Assembly (NCBI GenBank): GCA_015061115.1
Contig: SUXE01000010.1
Location: 1 to 56,643 of the forward strand
DNA from: Bacteroidales bacterium
GTDB lineage: Bacteria > Bacteroidota > Bacteroidia > Bacteroidales > Paludibacteraceae
DNA length: 56,643 nt
Direction of reading: 5' to 3'
The notes beneath the pieces are model-generated. The model had not been told where the DNA came from. It made no database searches and saw nothing but the letters and a program-made list of their open reading frames with translations. This document shows positions 25,372 through 32,477 of this stretch, in pieces. Every line of letters starts with the position of its first letter. Position 1 is the stretch's first letter. Made by a program: the position numbers and the translations under genes.

Positions 25372-26433
25372 ATGCAGAAAATAAAGAAAGAGGCAATTGA
25401 TTTGCTTTGCCAACTTGTTCGCATTCCTGCATACAGCAGAGATGAAAAGGCAAAGGCTGACTTTTTGCAGCAGCATATAGAGAAGACGATGGGATACAAG
25501 ACCAACCGTCTTGATAATAATATCTGGATTCAGGCGGCTGATTTCCGTGCCGACCGTCCGACCCTTTTGTTGAACGCTCATATCGACACTGTCAAACCAG
25601 TCAACGGTTGGCAGCGTGAGCCTCATACAGATACTCACGAGGATGGCAAGATATATGGTCTGGGCACTAACGACGACGGTGCTTCACTTGTCTCGTTGCT
25701 TTACGTTTTCTCTGTGTTATCCAAGAAGGAGCAGCCTTACAACCTTATCTACGCCGCGTCGGCAGAAGAGGAGGTCTCTGGCAAAAACGGAATGGAAAAA
25801 TTGTTGACGGTGCTACCTAAGATTGATGTGGCAATCGTCGGCGAGCCTACAGGCATGCATGCTGCTGTGGCAGAAAAGGGTTTGATGGTGCTTGACTGCG
25901 TCGCACATGGAAAAGCTGGTCATGCCGCAAGAAACGAGGGTGACAATGCCATCTATAAGGCAATCAAGGATATTGAGTGGATCAAGGATAACGTGTTGCC
26001 AAAACAGACAGATTTGCTTGGTCCGGTGAAGTGGACAACCACAATGATCAACGCAGGCACCCAGCATAATGTCATTCCAGACGCATGCTCTTTCGTGGTG
26101 GATATCCGTTCCAACGAGTGCTATTCCAATGAGGAGATTTTTGAGATTCTGCAGTCGAAACTACAGTCGGAAATAAAGGCGAGATCATTCCGCCTATCAT
26201 CATCATCCATATCTGTTGAGCATCCTATTGTGAAGAAAATCAAGAGTATGGGAAGGAATCTGTTCGGATCACCAACTCTTTCCGACCAAGCGTTGATGCG
26301 TTTCCCAAGCGTCAAGTTTGGTCCCGGCGACTCTTCACGTTCACATACTGCTGATGAGTTTATCTTTGAAAGTGAGATTGAAGAGGCGATTGAAATGTAT
26401 GTAGAATTGCTTGATGGATTGAGTATCGGATGA
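25372..26433 (+). CDS. M20 family metallohydrolase (acetylornithine deacetylase-like)
   Basis: A 353-residue zinc amidohydrolase of the M20/ArgE-DapE group, removing an acyl group from an amino acid such as N-acylated ornithine or citrulline in arginine synthesis, or lysine. Metal ligands and catalytic residues are recognisable: NAHIDTV (His70, catalytic Asp72), GTNDDGAS (bridging Asp101 or 102), AEEEVSG (base Glu132 and ligand Glu133), VGEPTG (Glu158) and SRSHTADEF (His325). The dimerisation domain (GHAARNEG) lies between. Its stop overlaps the next gene's start (ATGA). Substrate is not certain; no other arginine genes are near. Confidence 0.88.
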   Translation: MQKIKKEAIDLLCQLVRIPAYSRDEKAKADFLQQHIEKTMGYKTNRLDNNIWIQAADFRADRPTLLLNAHIDTVKPVNGWQREPHTDTHEDGKIYGLGTNDDGASLVSLLYVFSVLSKKEQPYNLIYAASAEEEVSGKNGMEKLLTVLPKIDVAIVGEPTGMHAAVAEKGLMVLDCVAHGKAGHAARNEGDNAIYKAIKDIEWIKDNVLPKQTDLLGPVKWTTTMINAGTQHNVIPDACSFVVDIRSNECYSNEEIFEILQSKLQSEIKARSFRLSSSSISVEHPIVKKIKSMGRNLFGSPTLSDQALMRFPSVKFGPGDSSRSHTADEFIFESEIEEAIEMYVELLDGLSIG

Positions 26434-27056
26434 GCGACGAAGTAAAAGAGAAATACTACGTGGTGTGGGCTGGAAAAGAGCCGGGAATCTATACCAACTG
26501 GACTCAATGTAAAGCTCAGGTGGAGGGTTTCAATGGCGCGAAATTCAAAAAATTCTCATCTCTTTCTGAAGCCACAGCGGCCTACGAAAAGGGAGCACCA
26601 GCGTCGCTGAATATATTCTCAGCCAAGAAACCTTCCGTCTCTACTGATAATATCATCGCAAATTCTTTGGCTGTAGACGCTGCGTGTAGCGGAAACCCAG
26701 GGAAGATGGAATTCAGGGGTGTATGGGTGTCGACAGGAAAAGAGGCGTTTAGGTTTGGACCATATGAGAAGGGAACCAATAATATCGGTGAGTTTCTTGC
26801 TCTCGTCTACGGAATAGGGCTTGTGCTCAAAACCAATCCTGAAACGGTGATTTATTCCGACAGTGTGAATGCCATTTCATGGATCAAGGCAGGCAAGTGT
26901 AAAACCAAACTTGCTGAATGTGCAGAGAACAGGGAGATTTTTGAACTCATACGCAAGAGTGAAGCTTGGCTTAAAACACCAAGGCCAGAGGTGAAAATCT
27001 ACAAGTGGAATACGAAAGAGTGGGGCGAAATCCCTGCTGATTTTGGAAGAAAATGA
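26430..27056 (+). CDS. Ribonuclease HI with N-terminal viroplasmin domain
   Basis: A 208-residue protein: an N-terminal viroplasmin (hybrid-binding-like) domain (YYVVWAGKEPGIYTNW, about residues 9-52) and a C-terminal RNase H domain (about 78-208) that degrades RNA in RNA-DNA hybrids. Catalytic acids are Asp83 (AVDAACSGNPG), Glu121 (NNIGEF), Asp144 (YSDSVNA) and probably Asp204 (IPADFGRK). The ATG overlaps the preceding stop by four bases, so translation is coupled. The ABC ATPase gene follows after 6 nt, so all three share a transcript. Confidence 0.9.
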   Translation: MSDEVKEKYYVVWAGKEPGIYTNWTQCKAQVEGFNGAKFKKFSSLSEATAAYEKGAPASLNIFSAKKPSVSTDNIIANSLAVDAACSGNPGKMEFRGVWVSTGKEAFRFGPYEKGTNNIGEFLALVYGIGLVLKTNPETVIYSDSVNAISWIKAGKCKTKLAECAENREIFELIRKSEAWLKTPRPEVKIYKWNTKEWGEIPADFGRK

Positions 27057-27062
27057 TCTATT

Positions 27063-27980
27063 ATGACAATTGAGGTAAGGAATTTACGTAAATCATACGG
27101 TAGCCAGTTGGTGCTCGACGATATCAACTTCTCAATAGGAGACGGTGAGATCGTAGCATTCCTTGGCAACAACGGTGCTGGAAAAAGCACAACGATGAAG
27201 ATCATCAACGGATATCTGTCGAAAGATTCCGGAGATGTCAGAGTGTGTGGCATAGACGTTGACAAGGAGCCAAAGAAGGTGCATGGCCTAATCGGTTATT
27301 TGCCGGAGCATAATCCGATATATCCGGAGCAGTATGTGAAGGAGTATCTCACATTTGTGGCTGGAGTGTATGGTTTGACAGGAGCCGACGCGAAGAACAG
27401 AGTCGATGAGATGATAGAGAAAACGTGTCTTACACGTGAATATAAGAAGCGTATAGGTCAGCTTTCAAAGGGATACCGCCAGCGTGTAGGTTTGGCGGCG
27501 GCACTTATTCCGGATCCAAAAGTGCTTATATTGGATGAGCCGACCACTGGTCTTGATCCAAACCAGATCATAGAGGTGCGTAATCTGATCAAAGAGGTAG
27601 GCAAGGAGAAATCCGTGATGCTTTCCACACATATCATGCAGGAGGTGTCTGCCATCTGCGACAGAGTGATCATCATCAACAATGGTAAGATTGTGGCGGA
27701 TGATTCCGAGACCAACATCACTAATGTAGGCGATGACAACAGCACATTCCTGATAGAGGCGGAATTCATGGGCAACGTCGACATCAATGATCTGACGAAG
27801 AAAATTATCAATTCAGAGATAAAGCTAATAGCGAAAAACACTGTGGTTATATCTTCCGACCACGATTGCAGAAGCGAAGTGTTCAAATATGCGGTGCAGA
27901 CGGAAAATGCACTTCTGACGCTTAAAAAGCACGAAAAAAGTATGGAAGATGTCTTTTTGGAAAATACGAAAAAGAAATAA
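27063..27980 (+). CDS. ABC transporter ATP-binding protein (GldA/CcmA-like)
   Basis: A 305-residue ATPase subunit of an ABC-2 type exporter. Walker A GNNGAGKS (35-42), signature LSKGY (134-138), Walker B LILDEP (155-160) and the switch His in LSTHIMQE are all intact. The C-terminal ~80 residues form the accessory domain common in GldA-like proteins. In gliding Bacteroidetes gldA neighbours gldF and gldG, but no permease follows here: a strong terminator does. The permease must be elsewhere. It is cotranscribed with the M20 hydrolase and RNase HI genes. Confidence 0.88.
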   Translation: MTIEVRNLRKSYGSQLVLDDINFSIGDGEIVAFLGNNGAGKSTTMKIINGYLSKDSGDVRVCGIDVDKEPKKVHGLIGYLPEHNPIYPEQYVKEYLTFVAGVYGLTGADAKNRVDEMIEKTCLTREYKKRIGQLSKGYRQRVGLAAALIPDPKVLILDEPTTGLDPNQIIEVRNLIKEVGKEKSVMLSTHIMQEVSAICDRVIIINNGKIVADDSETNITNVGDDNSTFLIEAEFMGNVDINDLTKKIINSEIKLIAKNTVVISSDHDCRSEVFKYAVQTENALLTLKKHEKSMEDVFLENTKKK

Positions 27981-28014
27981 ATTTTAAATGCATAAAGCAA
28001 AATGATATTGTAGA

Positions 28015-28035
28015 GACGGAGCTCCGTCTTTTTTA
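28015..28035 (+). terminator. Rho-independent terminator after the ABC ATPase gene
   Basis: A 16-bp palindrome AGACGGAGCTCCGTCT (28015-28030) runs into a six-T tract (28030-28035), about 35 nt past the stop codon. Confidence 0.85.
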
Positions 28036-28200
28036 GGTTTACCACTTGAACAAAGATCACCTATTTTCCCTAAAAATCATAGACTTTATCTGTGAACTTT
28101 GTATCTCTGAGATTGTTTGTGTGATCGCCGAGGAATATTCTTAACAATATTCATTTTCAGTTGTGTTATAAACGCTGTTACCGGTTACTTGCTTGAAAAA

Positions 28201-28232
28201 AATAGAGGAGAATCTGCAGATTCTCCTCTATT
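28201..28232 (-). terminator. Terminator of the lipoprotein operon
   Basis: A perfect 32-bp palindrome (16-bp arms, beginning AATAGAGGAGAATCTG) directly after the last lipoprotein stop codon. Downstream on the minus strand is a T run (complement of 28195-28202). Degenerate relatives of this stem occur after the other two paralogous genes (about 28690-28712 and 29219-29247). Confidence 0.85.
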
Positions 28233-28238
28233 TATAAA

Positions 28239-28673
28239 TCATTTCAACTTCAGCACTTCATCAGTCAATTGCAATGTGCAAGTATAACTACCTTCCTCTA
28301 TTTCTTCTGTTACCCAATATTTTGGATCAAATACGGTAGAACTATCATTCCAGTTTGCAAGAGTGTCACCAGATAATGAAGTAATCACGAAATGTTTATT
28401 AGCACAATCTGTAATCAACAAATCAAATGGAGATTCTGGTTTTTCTTTATAACCAAATCCATGTATTAATGTAATTTCTCCTATGTTGACGCTATCTTCA
28501 TAATATTCACAATTTTTAGAATACGAAAGAAGGTCAAAATTCACGTCATAGTTTAATTTTTGAGAAGACATGTTTTTTACTCGGACACAAAAATCATTAT
28601 TTGGACCTAAATCCTCCATAGGACATGAACAAAAAAACACGGAAAAACACAGAAACAGAAAATTCTTTTTCAT
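28239..28673 (-). CDS. Small lipoprotein, paralogue 3 of 3
   Basis: A 144-residue predicted lipoprotein (signal peptide ending FFCSC, Cys17) of no known family. It shares with the next two genes a C-terminal region containing GDTLANWNDSSTVFDPKYW and the exact terminal sequence CTLQLTDEVLKLK. The N-terminal half is variable. It is the last gene of an operon starting with a HELAH metalloprotease-like lipoprotein. Possible roles include protease substrate, inhibitor or surface-exposed variant antigen; none is shown by the sequence. Confidence 0.75.
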   Translation of the reverse strand: MKKNFLFLCFSVFFCSCPMEDLGPNNDFCVRVKNMSSQKLNYDVNFDLLSYSKNCEYYEDSVNIGEITLIHGFGYKEKPESPFDLLITDCANKHFVITSLSGDTLANWNDSSTVFDPKYWVTEEIEEGSYTCTLQLTDEVLKLK

Positions 28674-28723
28674 ATCATTTTAATTAATAGCGGAGAATTC
28701 GCAGACCCTCCACAATTTATAAA

Positions 28724-29200
28724 TCATTTCAACTTCAGTACTTCGTCGGTTAACTGCAATGTGCAATGGACATCACCATTCTCTTGTGGTTCAAGAAACC
28801 AATATTTTGGATCAAACACTGCAGAACCATCACGCCAATTGGCTAATGTGTCGCCAGACAAGGAAGTGACTACAAAATGTTTGTCGTAAAAGAATTCATT
28901 GAATACTTTTGACAAATTCAATGTGTCATTATTCTTTTGGGAGTCCAATGCCTCCAAATCAACATAAACAATTCGTTCTTTGTTTTCTTTGGCGATTTCT
29001 GAAGATCCATTTCTATGCCCACCCTTACCTAAATTTGTATCAAAATAAGCAATAGCATCGCATTTAACATCAAGGCCTAAATTATTTTCAGCCCATATAT
29101 CAAAAGTACGCGTAAATCCTGCACATTCTGACGTATCTTCCATAAGAGGACAGGAAGAAAAGAACACAGCAAATGAAAAAAATAACAAGATTTTTTTCAT
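28724..29200 (-). CDS. Small lipoprotein, paralogue 2 of 3
   Basis: A 158-residue predicted lipoprotein (signal peptide with FFSSC lipobox) with the same conserved C-terminal block as its neighbours (SLSGDTLANWRDGSAVFDPK, terminal CTLQLTDEVLKLK). The central region is longer and unlike the others. The gap to paralogue 1 is 54 nt and holds a degenerate hairpin. Function unknown. Confidence 0.75.
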   Translation of the reverse strand: MKKILLFFSFAVFFSSCPLMEDTSECAGFTRTFDIWAENNLGLDVKCDAIAYFDTNLGKGGHRNGSSEIAKENKERIVYVDLEALDSQKNNDTLNLSKVFNEFFYDKHFVVTSLSGDTLANWRDGSAVFDPKYWFLEPQENGDVHCTLQLTDEVLKLK

Positions 29201-29254
29201 GGTTTTTAATCACAAAAATAGCGGAGAATCCGCAGACCCTCCACCATTTATAAA

Positions 29255-29689
29255 TCATTTCAACTTCAGCACTTCATCAGTCAATTGCAATGTGCACCCC
29301 GTGAATTCCCCCTTGTCCTGAGTATTAACTGTCCAATACTGGTCTAAGAATATCAAAGAAGAATCTGACCAAAGAACTAAAGTGTCACCATCAACATTTT
29401 TTATCAAAAGATTTTTATTACAGAATCTTTCTCTCAATGCAGAAACAGCTTTGTCGCCAATAATATCATCAAAACCTTTTTCGCACAATTGTGAAGTTGA
29501 ATCCGGCAATACAGAGTCTTTTTTGTAACTCCAATTGCTAGATCTAAGCTCAAAATTAAACACCACACCTATTGTTTGTGATGTTTTGTTGTGAATATAG
29601 ATATTAATACGATCTCCGCTATTGATATCTTCCATAGGACATGAACAAAAAAACACGGGAAACGATAACAACAATAATAATTTTTTCAT
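29255..29689 (-). CDS. Small lipoprotein, paralogue 1 of 3
   Basis: A 144-residue predicted lipoprotein (FFCSC lipobox) ending in the shared CTLQLTDEVLKLK, but with a more divergent middle (GDTLVLWSDSSLIFLDQYW). Its ATG lies 2 nt after the metalloprotease stop codon, so the two are translationally linked. Function unknown; adjacency ties it to the protease. Confidence 0.75.
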   Translation of the reverse strand: MKKLLLLLSFPVFFCSCPMEDINSGDRINIYIHNKTSQTIGVVFNFELRSSNWSYKKDSVLPDSTSQLCEKGFDDIIGDKAVSALRERFCNKNLLIKNVDGDTLVLWSDSSLIFLDQYWTVNTQDKGEFTGCTLQLTDEVLKLK

Positions 29690-29691
29690 GA

Positions 29692-31380
29692 TTATTTTAC
29701 AAATAAAGACATTGAAATACCATTGTCACGACAAGACAATGCTACGTTTAAAGTATGTAAATTCACACAATGGCTAGCCATGCAATTCAAAAATGTCAAA
29801 GGTGGAATTTTGGAATTATTTGTTATTTGATCATATGTGGCTTCTGGTGCAAACCAAAAATCATGATCATCTATAGGATTAATATTTGACCCTAATTTTT
29901 GATTTGCCATATAGTAACCCATAGCATATCCCCATGTCTCTCCGACTCCTATATATCCAGAAAAAGGAGAATCCTTATCTGAATATCCGTACAATCCCTT
30001 ATTCCTAAGTTCTATAATTCCATCAATGTATTTGTCCCAATAATTTGTCCCAACTTTTTTGAAATGCATTGCATGTGCTAACTCATGACAAGTCGTTTCA
30101 TATAATCTCCATGCGCCTTTATCTTCTGATCCAACTATTATATCTGGAGCTAATGCTGTGAGTGCAGGAATAAGTGTCTCTACAGCTGCTGCACCTAGTC
30201 CTAACGATGCTCCCATAACAGCCAAAACTTTCTGTTTTGAAGCTGTATTATGTCCGAGCATAGCGGCACTTCCTTTTCCTGAATTATCAAGCACCCAAAG
30301 TCTCATATCGGAAGGTATATACGCCTCATAATTCTCATACATATAGTATGCAGCGTTGTTTACTATGCAATGAGCCCACATGTCAGATCCTTTCTCAAAA
30401 GCATGACTATAGCCTTTGTTGGAATGTTTGCCCATGGCACAAAGTCTTGCATTTGCAAAGACGCTCCACGATCCAATTCTGAAATCTTTCTTGTTGTCAA
30501 AATAAATCCAATAATGTGGATCTGTTCGGAATGTGCTTTTGGTGAAATAGTAGCCGTCCCTGTCGGTGTAGACGTGAAACCACTTCACAAACTTGCCCAT
30601 TCTGACTGCGATACCTGAGACTCCTTCATATTTGCCTGTATAAGAATTGTAAACAGTGAATGTTCCACAAGGGGAATGTTTGGCTCTCAATTCATCTTTC
30701 ACCAACATATCCCCATTGCCTGAATGCTCATAAGCGGCATCTTCCAACTCTCCCAATGAGAAGGCGTTGCCTGCCAGACGTGTCTCTACTTCATCCTCAT
30801 CATCAGGAATATAACAAGTGTCGAGAATTTCATACTGAACATTCGGAAAATCATAACCTACAGGCACTCTGGTATATTGCCAAGTCGGCTGGTCTTCCGG
30901 AATAGATGGGTCGTGATAGTAGTCGCCCCATTGCTCCACGTCGTAGTCCAAAGGGTAGCAGAACAGATCTAATTTTTCTCTGTCAAGACGGTTGATGTCT
31001 GCGGAATCTTTTGGCAGAAAACGAACGTAAAGATGAGTAGGCTGCAACATATTCACAGAACGTGTCGCCACTCCTGATGCTCTACATAGCGAATCATATG
31101 CCGCCTGCATATTCTTCAAAGAATAAGGATTGTTGAGCTTTTTGCCCAAGATGATGGTGTTGCCAAACTTCTCTTTGTCGACTGATACCGCCTCGGCAGA
31201 TCCCAAATCATCAGAGGATTCCTCTACTAACTCATCCTTGCAGGATGTCGTCGCACCAAAAACTGAAAACAGACAGAAAACATTTACCATAAGTTTTGCA
31301 CTGTTTTTCGTCAGACTAAAACATCTTAAATTTACCCCCCCCATTTTTTCAGAGGCAAATTTTTCGCTTAATTTTACCAT
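29692..31380 (-). CDS. Zincin-like metalloprotease lipoprotein (HELAH)
   Basis: A 562-residue exported protein with a probable lipoprotein signal (hydrophobic stretch then GATTSC, Cys47 if the ATG at 31380 is used). Residues 432-436 are HELAH, a zinc-binding HExxH motif, and Glu481 (GVGETWGY), about 45 residues later, is a plausible third ligand. The N-terminal half is acidic and of unknown fold; a GxxxxVYNSYTGKYEGVSGIAV segment around residue 245 looks like a beta-rich domain. I do not recognise a named family. An 8-G tract at codons 13-16 could switch the frame. It is followed by three paralogous lipoprotein genes. Confidence 0.68.
   Translation of the reverse strand: MVKLSEKFASEKMGGVNLRCFSLTKNSAKLMVNVFCLFSVFGATTSCKDELVEESSDDLGSAEAVSVDKEKFGNTIILGKKLNNPYSLKNMQAAYDSLCRASGVATRSVNMLQPTHLYVRFLPKDSADINRLDREKLDLFCYPLDYDVEQWGDYYHDPSIPEDQPTWQYTRVPVGYDFPNVQYEILDTCYIPDDEDEVETRLAGNAFSLGELEDAAYEHSGNGDMLVKDELRAKHSPCGTFTVYNSYTGKYEGVSGIAVRMGKFVKWFHVYTDRDGYYFTKSTFRTDPHYWIYFDNKKDFRIGSWSVFANARLCAMGKHSNKGYSHAFEKGSDMWAHCIVNNAAYYMYENYEAYIPSDMRLWVLDNSGKGSAAMLGHNTASKQKVLAVMGASLGLGAAAVETLIPALTALAPDIIVGSEDKGAWRLYETTCHELAHAMHFKKVGTNYWDKYIDGIIELRNKGLYGYSDKDSPFSGYIGVGETWGYAMGYYMANQKLGSNINPIDDHDFWFAPEATYDQITNNSKIPPLTFLNCMASHCVNLHTLNVALSCRDNGISMSLFVK
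31335..31342 (-). repeat. Eight-G homopolymer within the metalloprotease 5' end
   Basis: The coding strand reads ATGGGGGGGGTA at codons 13-16. Changes of one G would put translation from the ATG at 31380 out of frame, while an internal ATG at 31290 would be unaffected. Confidence 0.6.
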
Positions 31381-31410
31381 ACTTTTATTTTGTTTCTGTT
31401 AAATTGTTTG

Positions 31411-31418
31411 CAAATATA
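31411..31418 (-). promoter_or_regulatory. -7 element of the metalloprotease operon
   Basis: TATATTTG on the minus strand; start codon 31 nt downstream. -33 unclear. Confidence 0.55.
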
Positions 31419-32011
31419 GCAAAAAATTCTTTTGAGATGTTAAACACAAGTATTAAATCTGTCTGTTTCTTAATTTTTGTTAAGAATAATATTTGAACAT
31501 GTAAGAAATAAGGACTTTGCAAGTGGATTATTAGTCGTAAACATTCTATAAAATTAAAACAATGATAACGAAATAGAAAGGATTATTTCGCAAATCATAA
31601 TTATTATTTTTTCCTCTTTTCTCGGTATTGCCCAAACCACACAAGGGCCTTACCTTTGCATCAACTTAAATGGGGTATTTAAGTGTAATAATTTGTTTTA
31701 GTTTTGCTTTCCACAAGTTGTCAGTGATTGACAACTTGATGGGTAGGCAGAGTGATGCGGAAAAGAGTAGTTTAAGGCGGAAAAATAAAAAAGGACAGAT
31801 AGTGTTGTTCATATTTATAATTAGAATTAAGCAAATCTTGTTACTTGCATGGACAACCATCCAGATGATGGTTGTCTTTGTGAGTGATGTTGTTAAAAGT
31901 ATGACTTTTAATGAATTGGGAGAATAGTGGAAGAGGTATAAAAAAGTAGGCTGTGAGATATTCACAGCCTTTGAAAAATATTTAATACACGAAAGATGAA
32001 ATTACTATCCG
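31419..32011. other. Intergenic region with three perfect hairpins
   Basis: This gap contains a plus-strand TACCTTTG -7-like element (31651-31658, with TATTG 20 nt upstream), an 85-codon plus-strand reading frame (31670-31927, lysine-rich then hydrophobic, unlike anything I know), and hairpins with 10-, 10- and 9-bp arms and 5-nt loops at 31714-31738, 31852-31876 and 31948-31970. The last is best read as the terminator of the HMA/TonB operon. Confidence 0.5.
31948..31970 (-). terminator. Terminator of the TonB/HMA operon
   Basis: AGGCTGTGA-5 nt-TCACAGCCT, followed on the minus strand by ACTTTTTTAT. It lies 41 nt past the HMA gene stop codon. Confidence 0.8.
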
Positions 32012-32314
32012 CTATTTAGGCAAAACTGTTATTTCAAATCCTATTCTGTTAAATTCTTTTTTATAATCTTCAAATGAAGATTTCTTTTTGTTATAGATGA
32101 TTGTCACAGTCTGATCTGGAACAGATGTCTCTATCGATTTTGTTCCTTTTACAAAGCGAACATTCGATTTGATTTTGTTTTCACATTTCGAACAACGCAT
32201 AACGGGTTGTGTTGTCACAACCAATGTGTCTAATTGGGAACTCTTTGCGTCGTCCTCAGCATATACGTGTGTCATAACAACGCTTAATGCACCAATAAAA
32301 AAAAGTTTTTTCAT
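32012..32314 (-). CDS. Periplasmic heavy-metal-associated (HMA) domain protein
   Basis: A 100-residue exported protein: signal peptide (about residues 1-19) and one ferredoxin-like HMA domain with the metal-binding motif MRCSKCENKI (CxxC, about residues 40-43) and the C-terminal NRIGFEITVLP strand. HMA domains bind soft metals such as Cu(I). It lies directly downstream of a TonB-dependent receptor, a pairing consistent with metal handling in the periplasm. Direction (uptake or detoxification) is not shown. Confidence 0.82.
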   Translation of the reverse strand: MKKLFFIGALSVVMTHVYAEDDAKSSQLDTLVVTTQPVMRCSKCENKIKSNVRFVKGTKSIETSVPDQTVTIIYNKKKSSFEDYKKEFNRIGFEITVLPK

Positions 32315-32407
32315 ATCCTTTTAATTAATTTGTTATTTCTTTTCTTTTTCTCATAAAATGTAATGTTTGTTTCAGTGTGCTCGCCTTACAGCTCGCACTA
32401 GAGAGGA

Positions 32408-32443
32408 AGGGGTTAGGGCGTTCCGCCCTTAACAATCCTCAAC
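32408..32443. repeat. REP-like hairpin, GTTAGGGCG/CGCCCTTAAC family
   Basis: GTTAGGGCG-TTC-CGCCCTTAAC then AATCCTCAA. A related copy at 8902-8933 has compensating changes (GGACG/CGTCC) and the same AACAATCCTCAA tail; a partial copy in the other orientation is at about 6290-6304. Confidence 0.65.
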
Positions 32444-32477
32444 CTTTTCAAATGCATGTGGCTTATAGCATAAAAGT

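Noticed and set aside
31670-31927. 85-codon gene in the intergenic gap
   Set aside because: Despite a promoter-like element its composition is unlike a real protein and the antisense strand is equally open; kept only as part of the intergenic description.
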